In this document: positions 35,819 to 45,722 of the stretch, piece by piece
Numbering within the stretch: position 1 is the first letter of the stretch
Layout of the letters: every line of letters begins with the position of its first letter
Source: Rhodocollybia butyracea
Taxonomy: Eukaryota > Basidiomycota > Agaricomycetes > Agaricales > Omphalotaceae
Length of the DNA: 64,000 nt
Direction: 5' to 3'
NCBI GenBank assembly: GCA_015501585.1
Contig: JADNRY010000110.1
Location: forward strand, 62,001-126,000
Translations under genes and position numbers: made by a program
Notes under the pieces: generated by a model
Seen by the model: only the letters and a program-made list of their open reading frames with translations
What the model was told of the DNA's origin: nothing
Database searches by the model: none

Positions 35819-36398
35819 GACGAGGGAAGCTAGAGGCTGCTTAGTTAGCTTGTGTAGAATTTTATCTAGGTGTACGATCTATTCTCTTGGATTTTATTGG
35901 GCCAGTAGATCGATATGAGGTACCCCATGGCAGAATGTTTCAACTCTCTATTGTGCTCACAGTAGAATGGCACCATCTTCCGTTTGGGCTTCACGTATCG
36001 CTCCCAAAATCTTTAGGTAGAATGATAACTCTAATTGAATCTATGATTACGCCCAATGGTATATAACGTATGGATACAGTTTTCCTCTAATACATATAAG
36101 TAACGATCCAAAAGCTATCCAGCCTCGTCAATCGCCAAAAGGTCACGTCACGAGCTGATGCTTTTAGTATTAGCGTAACCCGTGGAGACTGGTACGGTAT
36201 ATCAGAGACAAGCTATTTGTCGTTCAATCTAGCGGGTAGATCTCGCTGACCCGGATGCCGGTCAAATATAAAGGTATAAAGGTAAAGGTCGAAAGCAAGG
36301 GAACCATAGCACTACGGACTATGAGCGTACTTCGATCGGCTTCGAAGGATATGGCCCCATTTTATTAACGCCTGGCGAAACAACACATAGCGTCAGTA
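35819..36398. other. Convergent intergenic region and lost transporter tail
   Basis: Between two convergent genes. On the minus strand, 36312-36364 still reads ALIKWGHILRSRSKYAHSP, which resembles the canonical C-terminal tail of the neighbouring MFS family but is out of the main frame (see findings). Nothing else seen. Confidence 0.5.
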
Positions 36399-38155
36399 CT
36401 AATCGACAAAGGCAATCGACGAGCGAAACAGGTCATTCCCTGCCAACACTGAAGCTGCGTACATCGGGTACGCAGAGGTGATGTACATGAGGATGCTCTG
36501 GAAGTTGAGGTATATTCCCGGGAGATACAGCGCGGCGCCGATGACGGGCACGATCCACGGTATAGTGGCTTTTGAGGTAAAGCCAAAAATAAGGAGGGAT
36601 GTAGGGATGAAGAGGCTTGCGATGAGGCCAATTTCGAGACGGATTTCTGGGGATGGTTCTTGGCCTGCGGCTTTGGCACTGTCGAAGCGGGGTTCGATGT
36701 GGTATCGTTGGTATAGAACGTAGAATGTGTACTATAAGGTTTTAGCGTCAGATCATGAAAGTGTTTTTACGAGTGGAAGAAAGCTTACTGTTATCGCGGC
36801 AGACACGAGGAAGGCAAGGAAAGGGAGGCCACTCACTCCGAGGTTGAAATGGTATATGTCGGTGAAAACTAGAGGGAACGCTTCAAACCAGAGGTAGAAA
36901 ATGGCATCTGAGTGTTTCGTTAGCGTCAGCCAAAAGAAAAGTTGGATGAAAAACTCACAAACGAAGCCAAGGTATACGTTGGTGAACAAGAGGACTGGCT
37001 CTATAGCCAATATAAAAGGCCTCAACAGCGCTTCTTTGAATACTTGAGCGATGGTTTCCCCCTGCGTATCCTTCTCCCCTTGCGACACCAGCTGCTGGTT
37101 TCCCGTCAACTTTCTCAGACGCTGCGCGCGCTTCAGTAGGATAGCAGGCTCGTACGTTTCCGGTAGAAGAAGCATCAAGAAGATAAAGCTGAAGGCGGAA
37201 AGCCAGACTAGCTCGTACTGCGGCCATCGCCAACCGTTCGCCTGAGCAGCAAATCCGCCGATAACAGGTCCAGCGATAGGGCCACCTACCGCGCCTATGG
37301 CCCATATTCCGACAACGTAAGCGACTTGCCGAGAAGGGTAGAGGTCGCCCATCGATGCACCGCCTGTAGCGAGTGCGGGGCTACCAAAGAACCCGGTTAG
37401 GAAACGAAAAGCGAGGATCGTTTGAATATTGGTTGCGGTGAAGATTGGGATTTGGAAGATGATGAAGAGGAACAGCGATGCCATGTAGACGGTGTTTCGA
37501 CCGAAGACGGGTAACTCTTGTAGAGGAGAGAGGAACATCGGTCCGATTCCATATCCTGCGTGAAAAGATTAGTGATTTCTTCTTGAGCAAAAATGAAGAG
37601 AGTTGCATACCTAACACGTAGAGTGTCAGGCCTAGCGTAGCGTGAGTTAGAGAAACGTTGAATTCCTCCATTATGCCCGGTATTGAAGGCGTATATATGG
37701 CGGAACCGATGTACATGGTGAACGTCATAAGACTGATGCTGAAAGCGACAAAAGCTCGCTTTGCAGACGACCAATTTCTTTATTTAAACGATTGTTAGGA
37801 CCTCCTTCATTGATCATTCGTACAAAAAAACTAACCTTGGGTTGTCTGGATCGTCATCTCCATACCAGCCAACAATATTGGGGTCATCCAAGGATAGTTT
37901 TTCATCCAACTCATTCGCGTCCACAACGAGAGTGTCTTCTCTTGCCAATGGTACTGCTTTACTGCTCTTTTTATATTCGACGTCACCGCAGAGAGTTGAA
38001 GCATCAGACTTGTCCGATACTGGTTTTGAGACTGAAGCAAAATGTGCTGGTACAACGAAGCCTGGTCGTTGGTCGCTATAAGGCAAAAACTTGCCGTTGG
38101 ATATAAAGTTGATAAACTGGCCGATGGTGGAATCACGGAGGATATCTGCGACCAT
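36399..38155 (-). CDS. MFS drug:H+ antiporter (DHA1-like), last helix missing
   Basis: Plasma-membrane transporter of the major facilitator superfamily. Start 38155 (MVADILRDSTIGQFINFIS), with a cytosolic N-terminal region of about 110 residues ending DPDNPR, then NWSSAKR, the usual start of helix 1 in this group. Motifs: GSAIYTPSIPGIMEEFNVS, GIGPMFLSPLQELPVFGRNT (motif A-like), FRFLTGFFGSPALATGGASM (motif C-like segment), IAGPVIGGFAAQANGWRWPQ, LPETYEPAILLKRAQRLR. Several introns. Helices are seen up to SSIAFV, after which a stop (36399) comes where helix 12 should begin, so the protein is about 40-50 residues short. Substrate unknown; relatives export azoles or polyamines. Confidence 0.8.
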
Positions 38156-38536
38156 TGTTCTGCAAGTCGGGGGTAGTGGAGGAGGATGGGGGAGACATGT
38201 TTAGCAGAACAGGATATATAGGTCGAAAACAGAAGAGCTGATTCATCGTGTAGTAGAATAAGTTTGCTGAGTGTAGTCGTTGCTGAGCAAGAAAGTGATG
38301 ATTCATGCAATCTACTCATCCAGCGCCAATCAATAATATCGCGTAGGATTGGTCATAGCTCCTGGACGATTCCCATTCCGGCCGAGAGAGCTGCAAACTT
38401 CAAGGAAAGCTTCTAGGTGTTTGGCTTGTATCCCATGCCGCATATAGCAAAGACTAATAGAGACAAGACGCGAGATTATGGTAGTCGAAGTACTGCGTTG
38501 TATTCGGGACCCGGAGAAACTCGTTTCTCATAAGCT

Positions 38537-38750
38537 TATCTCAACCGCCATTGAATCATTGAGTCAACCGTCACCGTATCATCTACTCGGACACTCCTTC
38601 CTTCCTTTCTTCCTCAGCAAGTTCTTGGCAATATCGACTCTAGTCATTTACAATCAGTTACTCACATAAGCTATTCTTGTTCGGAACCTCGACTTGAAAA
38701 GATTCTTATTCAGTTCTGAGGGACCATCCGAGTTGGCCAACTCTCTGCGC
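38537..38750 (+). repeat. Direct repeat flanking the secreted orphan gene, left copy
   Basis: Begins ATCTCAACCGCCATTGAATC and shares AGCAAGTTCTTG, CAATATCGACT and AAGCTATTC with 40853-41010, in the same orientation and order, with small indels. Confidence 0.65.
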
Positions 38751-39256
38751 TGTCGAATAATCGTGCGCTTTTTTTGTTATTGATCACATTGCAACTGAGC
38801 TACTTCGTTAGTGATACTCGCAGGGAGCGTTATCTCCCATAGTTTAACATCTGAACACTATCATCTTGAAAGTATACGGCATTGATGCAGCACCTTGAAA
38901 GAACTGAAGACGGATAGCTTCTCCTGAAGCTCTCTGAAAAGGAGGAAGAGGGAGCCAAAGGGGACTTGAAAACAAATACTACACACTTCCCATGGCCCCT
39001 GCGTCGAAGCTCGAAGCGGATGATTCCTTGATGATTCCATTCTGGCAGAGCAAACTTCAAAGTAAACTTTTGAGTATATGGCGCGCACAGATAACACATA
39101 AGAAGACACAAGGAGAAACTCTTAAGCTTATCTCAGGCTTATCTCAACCCGCCGTTACCGCATCCCGCACATTTCCAAAATCAAACCCTGGCCGTTACGG
39201 ATAAGGATAAGGATTACTCGCTGTGGAATGCTGTGCGTTGGGGCGCTACGGGTCCT

Positions 39257-39264
39257 TATAAAAA
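39257..39264 (+). promoter_or_regulatory. TATA box of the secreted orphan gene
   Basis: TATAAAAA, 95-102 bp upstream of the ATG at 39359. Confidence 0.6.
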
Positions 39265-39358
39265 GTGGCTGGAAATGTCCCAGTAAGCAGCCGGTTCAGT
39301 GTCCGCTCGAATACCGCTTGCTGGTCAAGCCATTACTCTATAATTCTCAAACTTGAAA

Positions 39359-40644
39359 ATGCGCTCGGGCTCTCTCCTTCTCTTTACGCTCATACCAAGC
39401 TCCATACTTGCTGCGTCCCCTATACCAGTGAAATCACCAGAATTTACACCAGCCATAGCATCGGGATTATCGTCAGCGGTTCCACCTGTAAGTGTTTGCT
39501 TGCAGCCCGTACTATTATACCCACTACCCACATCTTTCCAGAAAAATCCCACTGTGACCCTCCTTGATGGCGAAACAGGTGAAATCTCAAACACTGGCAC
39601 ATTTCCCAGCCCTCAACTTCAATACTCCCTTACCCAAACGATCTTCGTTGACGTCTTCCGTATGCCACAAAAATCTATGGAGAAATCTATGAAGCCGATA
39701 TACAAGGGTTTATATAATCCATTACCACCGAAACGCCGGAAATGGATTTATTTCAAAATCACAGGATTTCCAGGGTGTCCTACGGAAGAGCACCCATGTT
39801 TTGGGTGGATGGCAATGGGCCGTGAGTACCTGCTCCCAGATCTGGTTTCCTTGTGCTCATCATATATGCTTTGCAAGTTTCCAAGTGGCGAAACAAATCG
39901 AGAATCTATGGGCAGAAGTATATTGGCATTAGCTCAGGCAAGCCAGCCCGGGGGTATTTCCTAGGCGAGGGGGGAAAACCTATAAACAGAGGGACACCCG
40001 CTATAACAGCCCTGTACCAAAAAGAATGGTACAAGCTTTTGGAAGGGCACAAATTGAACTTTATGATCCATGCCCCACCTAGCGTGACCTTCATTGGTAT
40101 TGACGGTAAACCATTGACTGGCGTCGGTCAAAAGGTACCTGAAGCAGACCTCACCAAAGTGATCAATGGAGCATTGCGTAGGGACTCGGAGCACCGAGTG
40201 GCCTTCCACGGTCGATATGACCCAGTTGGAGGAAGTCAGAAATGGGTTTATTTCAAGCTCATTTCCCCGGACTGGGAGTGTACTGAGGAGAGTCCATGTT
40301 TTGGGTGGATAGCACAAGGTCGTGAGTACATGCTACTAAATCTGCTGTTCTTTACGTTCCTCATATATGCTTTGCTAGACTCGGAGGATGGTCAGTCTTT
40401 CCATGGCTGCCACTTCAACAATCATGCACAAACATATGTGGGCATTGTGAAACCACACGCAGGCATCCCTTCGTTTACACACATTGGGAGCTATCCTGGG
40501 ACTCCAATTCTTGATGACCAGTATGCTGTAGCGGAGGTAGCCGCAGACATGCTAGGAGGCCTATCACATACTCTGCCGGCGCAGGAAATGACCTGGGTGT
40601 GTATGATGGACAAGTTTCAGATGGATTGGTCGGAGTATCACTAG
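39359..40644 (+). CDS. Secreted orphan protein with internal duplication
   Basis: Four exons (39359-39487, 39542-39821, 39878-40321, 40379-40644), 372 residues. Signal peptide MRSGSLLLFTLIPSSILA. I recognise no domain. The protein is built from two related halves: WIYFKITGFPGCPTEEHPCF and WVYFKLISPDWECTEESPCF, each followed by GWMAMG or GWIAQG and then an intron at the same position and phase. The two introns share their sequence (start GTGAGTAC, end ATATGCTTTGC.AG), so the exon-intron unit was duplicated. Two conserved Cys per half suggest a disulphide-stabilised extracellular module. The second intron is 57 bp without a stop, so retention would be tolerated. A TATA box precedes it. Could be an effector-like or cell-wall protein; that is a guess. 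Confidence 0.72.
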
Positions 40645-41065
40645 TAGTGGTAAGATGTACGGTACCTTTTACTCACGCTGAAATGGCATCGCTGTCGGAA
40701 CAAATCTGAACTCAAGATAACAAATTTTCAGTGGATCAGTGAAAAGTAAAATTTAGCAGAAATTTAGCGAGGCCAAATAACGGAAATGGTAGTGACAAGA
40801 GATGTTGTTGGGGCAGCCTCTGCTGCTTCGTCCACATTGGTCTTCTTCCCTATCTCAACCGCCATTAAATTATTGAGTCAACCATCGCCTCCCATCACTC
40901 GGACTCAGCAAGTTCTTGACAATATCGACTTTAGGTAACATACTTACACAAGCTATTCCTGTTCAGTTCTTATGGGACTTCGACTCGAGCTACTTGAAAG
41001 AGCGAGTTAGCCGTATGAGCTAATTCTGTAGGCAATTTCCTTCTAAATTAAAATAGGAATGCTTT
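40645..41065. other. Intergenic, with right copy of the direct repeat
   Basis: 421 bp between the convergent secreted orphan and F-box genes. Mostly occupied by the repeat copy at 40853-41010. No gene. Confidence 0.55.
40853..41010 (+). repeat. Direct repeat flanking the secreted orphan gene, right copy
   Basis: Begins ATCTCAACCGCCATTAAATT; diverged copy of 38537-38750 in the same orientation, 2.3 kb downstream, with internal deletions. Confidence 0.65.
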
Positions 41066-42106
41066 TCAGGCGGTAGTTGAATCTGGGTCTACAGTCATAC
41101 TAGATGTTTCTACAACTCTGTACAGACCAAAAGGTTTTCCTGGTGAATTCCTGATAGCCTCAGCTTCCTCCCACATGTCCATCTCTTCGTCATCTCGCGC
41201 TCGCGCTCCCCATTGCCTAATATAATGTGGGTCGTCGAGAATTCCCCGCCACATAACGTTTCCGAATCGTTTAGGATATTTTGTGTACCCCGAAAAAGAA
41301 AAGACGATACGAGGATCCGAAAACCCCACGCAAGCATTCTGAATTCTCTCTGGTCTATCCATATCTTGATCATTTCCGAAAATGATGCAGGCGACAATCG
41401 AATCGCTCAGAGACAATTTCTGCTGCAGGTTTTCCAAGTGAGGAGAGAGAGGATACCCGCCGTCGATGATCAGCGATAAATGTGTCAAATTGGGTAGACA
41501 CTCGAGTCCCGTAAGATTGTCAAAATTCTCTTCATCCCATAACTCCAGATGAGTTACGTTCTGGAAAAGTGGAAGCCCAAAAAGGTGGCTGCCATCACGG
41601 CGCTGAATCCAACCAAAATTGTATCGTAGTTTTGTAGGACGGGGTCCACTCGAGCCCAAGCCTTCTAGATCGGCGTCCAATGGGAAGCAGTCTATCCAAC
41701 CATCAATAGCCATTGTCTGGATATTCGTACACATAGAAAATATTGCGCGCAAGTCAGAGAGATCGTTGCTGAACTTGACCTCCGAAGTGATGCACAGTGT
41801 CTTTACCCAGCCGGATCTGCAGCCACTGTATTGTATGGCATGGCGGAAGTCTTCAGCAGATTCTTGTCGGTCCAAAACCACACAATGATATAAAGCCTGC
41901 TCAACCCTATGAACTAGATCAGTACAATCTTCCATTAAAAATGAGTCTGTATTTACTCACAATAAATGTAGGCTTCGGGATATAGTGATGAGCTCTAATG
42001 CTCTTTTGGGTACCATTTCGAGCATTATCTCTATAATGTGGCAAGAAATCTCGAAAGGAAGCTCTGGAAAAGGTTTACCGGGGTCGCTGGCTACCATGCT
42101 GGTCAT
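41066..42106 (-). CDS. F-box family protein
   Basis: Two exons, 41961-42106 and 41066-41906 (intron 54 bp, donor GTGAGT), 328 residues. The N-terminus has the F-box core PFPELPFEISCHIIEIMLEM, followed by RALELITISRSLHLL and, across the splice, VEQALYHCVVLDRQ, the pattern seen in the very large basidiomycete F-box families (box, then W/V-x-x-x-LY-x-x-V-L). The rest contains leucine-rich-like strands: VKTLCITSE, IQTMAIDGW, VTHLELWDEENFDNL, LTHLSLIIDGG. Such proteins join Skp1-Cullin ubiquitin ligases and recruit substrates by the C-terminal part; the target is unknown. The exon 2 frame alone has an internal ATG at 41935, but starting there would drop the F-box. Confidence 0.78.
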
Positions 42107-44067
42107 GGTTACAAGTCAAGAGCCTAGCTCGGGCACATCTGCACAGCATCGGGAACTTTCACTATTCGTAACGGCACATGATCGTAGTAGCCGGAGGCAG
42201 GTCTTGGGGAGGTGGTTTGGAACGCGATAACGCACTAGTCAATGGAAGGGTGTTACAGACGGGATGGCCAGAAAAGCGGAGGCGGGGCGGAACGTATTAA
42301 GGTCGAACTCGGGAAGGAAGCAAGGATTTATTACGGCATGGTCCAAGAGTCAAACAACGTCGAACAACGGATCCAGAGCTAGAAATTATCTCTGTGTCGG
42401 AAGAGACAGGCAATTGGGAGGGAATAGCCCCTTTGATGTCAGTGATGCATCTGACGTGAAGTTTGAGAGGTACACCAGCGAGGTGAACGGTAGTAAGTAC
42501 CCGAAGCATTTATTGCTGCTCGGGTACAAGGGCCTTCAAGTAAATAGATGGGCTATATTTTGGCCCTTGCTGAATCTTGATTTATGCCAACTGTGAATAA
42601 CAGGACAACCATTTGTTTGCTTTAAGTGTATGCATCAGTCACAAAATTCGGCACGTATGGACCGCAAGGTCGTCGGGCGACTATAGCCGTACCGCCCTGT
42701 AATAATGATTGATGAGACGGTGTCAACAAACTCTAACTTGTAGCTTCAGCCCACGCGGACCCGGACACGGCAGATCTAGAGGCTGAGTAGTAAAATGAAG
42801 TTTGACCATAGAATGGGGGAACAATCACGTTGTCTTTTCATCCACCGTTTATTCAACTAGTAGCAAGGATGTTCTTCAAACTCCTATCTTGGTATCGATA
42901 CCAAAACCCAACTGAAACCCAACTGAAACCTGTTCCATAATCGTCTCACTTTCTGAACTTGCAGTGGAAATGGCGTCGATTATTGTTCCATTTTCTCCGT
43001 CTCAACTCTCAATCTTGTTCTCAATTCTAAGTATTCTATATTCCGACCCACTGACTTCATGCATAAATCTCGGCTGTGTGTTTAAATACTCTACTGTTCT
43101 GGTTCCGGTTGTGCGCGTGGCGCGGCATGCGGAATGGGATGGGATATATTGATCTCAGAGAGACAACACATGGTACCAGTTTACTATACTCTGGTCGTTT
43201 CCATGCTCCTACCGGGAATGGTGTAAGACTTGATTTGAGAGAGAAAAGGTGCTTGCCGTAGAGACCCCGTCAGCTTAACAGCGCCTTCAGAAACAGAAAT
43301 CTTTAATAGTGATCACCGTCAGAATTGTTAGGCATATATCTAAGCTGAGCTCGCCTTAGTTGGCCACTATCTATTTTGAGAAGTAGCAGCGACAATACAT
43401 AAAATTCCGTGACCAGTATTTACTACCATATTCTTCAAACTCAAACCAATAATGTTTCCGGTTGGAGTATATTCATACACGTTGATTACCGCAACCGAGT
43501 CCTGGAACTTGAAGGGAGTAGTAGAGTAACGCTATATATTTCTTGCGAAACTGTCCGAGAGTTTATATGAATCTGGTGTGTGAGGGGCAATACTTTGGCG
43601 TGGGACCGTCTGGATTCAAGTTCGGACTTCGAAGTGGTCGGACCATTTCATGGGTGCTCAGGAATTTTCCTTTTGCCGGTGTACACACCTCGTCCGAACT
43701 ATATTAATCGGTGATACAGTAACAGTAAGTAAGTTGAAACAAGAGAGTGTCAATGCGTATCTACTACTACAGCCTGAGCGAGGCGCCCCAATCATCGGGC
43801 AGTAGGCACCATCTGTTTCCTCTCTGTTGTGTAATCACCGTCCAACCTCCACCTGTCTCACAATCTCAGACTCTGCACCACTGCCATCTGTTTACCTCTT
43901 TGAGGAAGCATGATCATATCAAGATCGTATGATCATGCAGCTGAAGCTTCATGAGTGTTGGGAAAGTCGACCATAAGACTTTCAGACAGGTCAGAACGAA
44001 TTCTCTCCGTCCTTCCGTCTACCTCTGCAAAGACATCCGCTGAAATGATTATAGATAAAAACCGAGT

Positions 44068-44133
44068 CCAAGTTGGTTGTACCTCGACTCTACTGCTTCC
44101 GAAAGCAGTAGAGTCGAGGTACAGCCAACTTGG
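44068..44133. repeat. 66-bp near-perfect inverted repeat
   Basis: Arms 44068-44098 and 44103-44133, each 31 bp, pair with a single mismatch around a 4-base loop (CCGA). Each arm begins CCAAGTTGG and ends TACTGCTT. Transcribed, it would form a long stable stem. Confidence 0.9.
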
Positions 44134-44714
44134 GTACATATAACGACGGGATTACATCAATGGGAAGCTCATAGCATCGAAATCTATCTCAGCCTAGCCA
44201 GCCCTATAATCACAGCATGCAGAAATGGAGCTTAAGGTCCCGTTTTGGAGTTTTACTATCTATCTGTATGCCAAAAATGTGGCTGAAATTCCGAGATAGA
44301 GGGTTAGAGGGGCTAACCGTATAGAAAAGGTTGTGGCATTCGTTCGATGTGACTTACAAGTTACGAGAACGCAGCACATCAAAATTCTCAAATAAGTAGC
44401 AGCTGAAGACTTTTGGCACATTTTGCGGAGTGGGGACACCGACTCATTGAGTTTCATTGAATTTCTCAGTAAGAAGTTTACAAAAATGGTACTGCTATAT
44501 TGAGCTCAGAGCGACCGTATTTCTTGCACTCAACTCGAATTAGGTCCAAGCTATTGAATAATCTTATACACTTGGTCACGTATGTGACTGATAGACTGAC
44601 ACAGTATCCAAGGACTGGAATTCAGGACTCATCCGTGTTTGGCGGCTCCATACTTCTAGACCATACGGCCTATTGACCTAGTATCTCCAACAGGACCTTG
44701 ATGACTTGGTCTGG

Positions 44715-44722
44715 TATAAATA
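44715..44722 (+). promoter_or_regulatory. TATA box of the KEG-tail secreted protein gene
   Basis: TATAAATA, about 190 bp upstream of the ATG at 44909, implying a leader of roughly 150 bases rich in pyrimidine and CAAC motifs. Confidence 0.55.
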
Positions 44723-44908
44723 CCTAGAAGTGGACAGAGCATTTTTCTCAAGCTGGTCTTCAACAACTAATCTCTCCAACCCTTTGGCAATCAACGCAAC
44801 CAACACAACAATCCCCTCACGTTCATCTCCTTCAAGCTCTTACTTCACGAATTTGTGAGTGAAATTTATGCATTTGGTGTTCTACTCTCATCGTTACCTC
44901 AGATTACC

Positions 44909-45722
44909 ATGCATTTTTCTACCACCCTTTGTGCTTTCGTCGCAGCGCTCGTTTCTATGTCTTCAGCGAGCCCAGTCCCCTCACCTACACCAGACGTACA
45001 CATGCTTTATCCTCGGATGGCGTTTAAGGCGGTCACAGATGAGGCTAAGTTGGAGGTCGGGACTTTTGTCTTTGTTCCCCTCAAAGGAGCTGATGGTGAA
45101 CCGGCAAAAACGAACATCAAGAATCGTCATCCATCGGTTATCCTTGGCCCACCCAATGCCCAGGGTCTATATCCTATCGCCTACAGCTCGAGTTCCAGCC
45201 CGGAATTTACCGAGATCATCAATTTGACCCCGGAAATTCCTGGTATTAAGATTAAAATGCAACCTGGTCGGAAGACATCGGCCGCGATGGTCAACATGTA
45301 TCAGCCCGAACCCGATAATACTAGAAAGGCGACAACCGAGGAAGTGGCCGAAATGAAGAAAGGTCAGCAAGTCTTGCAAGTTGTTCTTGGAATTTTTTTA
45401 CTGACTTCACACTGCAGTCTGGAACATGCACGCGGCGGCAACAACAGGCCCGGAAGCAGGGGAAGCATCCGGATCTCACCAAGGTCTGCACGCCTTGCTT
45501 GTTTCGGGAATTTTACTGACCTCATACTACAGAAGGCAAGAAGGAGGAAGAGGGCAAGAAGGAAGAGGGCAAGAAGGAAGAGGGCAAGAAGGGGGGCAAG
45601 AAGGAAGAGGGCAAGAAGGGGGGCAAGAAGGGCAAGAAGGGAAGCAAGAAGGAAGGCGAGACGGAAGGTCAGTACAACTCACTTGTTCCTGAAACTTTTA
45701 CTGACCTCATGCTACAGCATAA
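44909..45722 (+). CDS. Small secreted protein with Lys/Glu/Gly repeat tail
   Basis: Four exons, 44909-45362, 45418-45483, 45533-45667 and 45718-45722, 219 residues. Signal peptide MHFSTTLCAFVAALVSMSSA, then a globular-looking part (RHPSVILGPPNAQGLYPIAY; EFTEIINLTPEIPGIKIKMQ). Exon 3 encodes only a low-complexity tail of repeats of the type EEGKK and GGKK. The last exon contributes one residue and the stop, so the stop is split by an intron. All three introns have phase 1 and nearly the same 3' end (TTTTACTGAC, then CTCA, then CTACAG). The globular part is not recognised by me. A positively and negatively charged secreted tail could bind wall polysaccharide or nucleic acid, but that is speculation. 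The alternative, unspliced frames are less coherent. Confidence 0.7.
45555..45655 (+). repeat. GGCAAGAAG tandem coding repeat
   Basis: Degenerate direct repeats of GGCAAGAAGG with AAGAGG or GGG fillers, lying in exon 3 of the secreted protein gene and coding for the KK/EE/GG tail. Prone to length change by slippage. Confidence 0.85.

Larger units (their letters stand above)
38156..39358. other. Intergenic, with left copy of a direct repeat
   Basis: 1.2 kb with no supported gene. The stretch about 38537-38750 recurs, diverged, at about 40853-41010 on the other side of the next gene. The right end contains a TATA box for that gene. Confidence 0.55.
42107..44908. other. 2.8-kb region without a supported gene
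   Basis: Contains a long perfect-like hairpin at 44068-44133 and the promoter of the next gene. Plus-strand frames such as 42264-42596 (110 codons) show no motif or splice support. No LTR or transposase seen. Confidence 0.55.

Noticed and set aside
36364..36399. 36-bp intron joining the transporter tail to the main frame
   Set aside because: Shorter than the other introns here (about 49-70 bp), weak donor (GTCGAT), and still lacking helix 12; a deletion is the better explanation.
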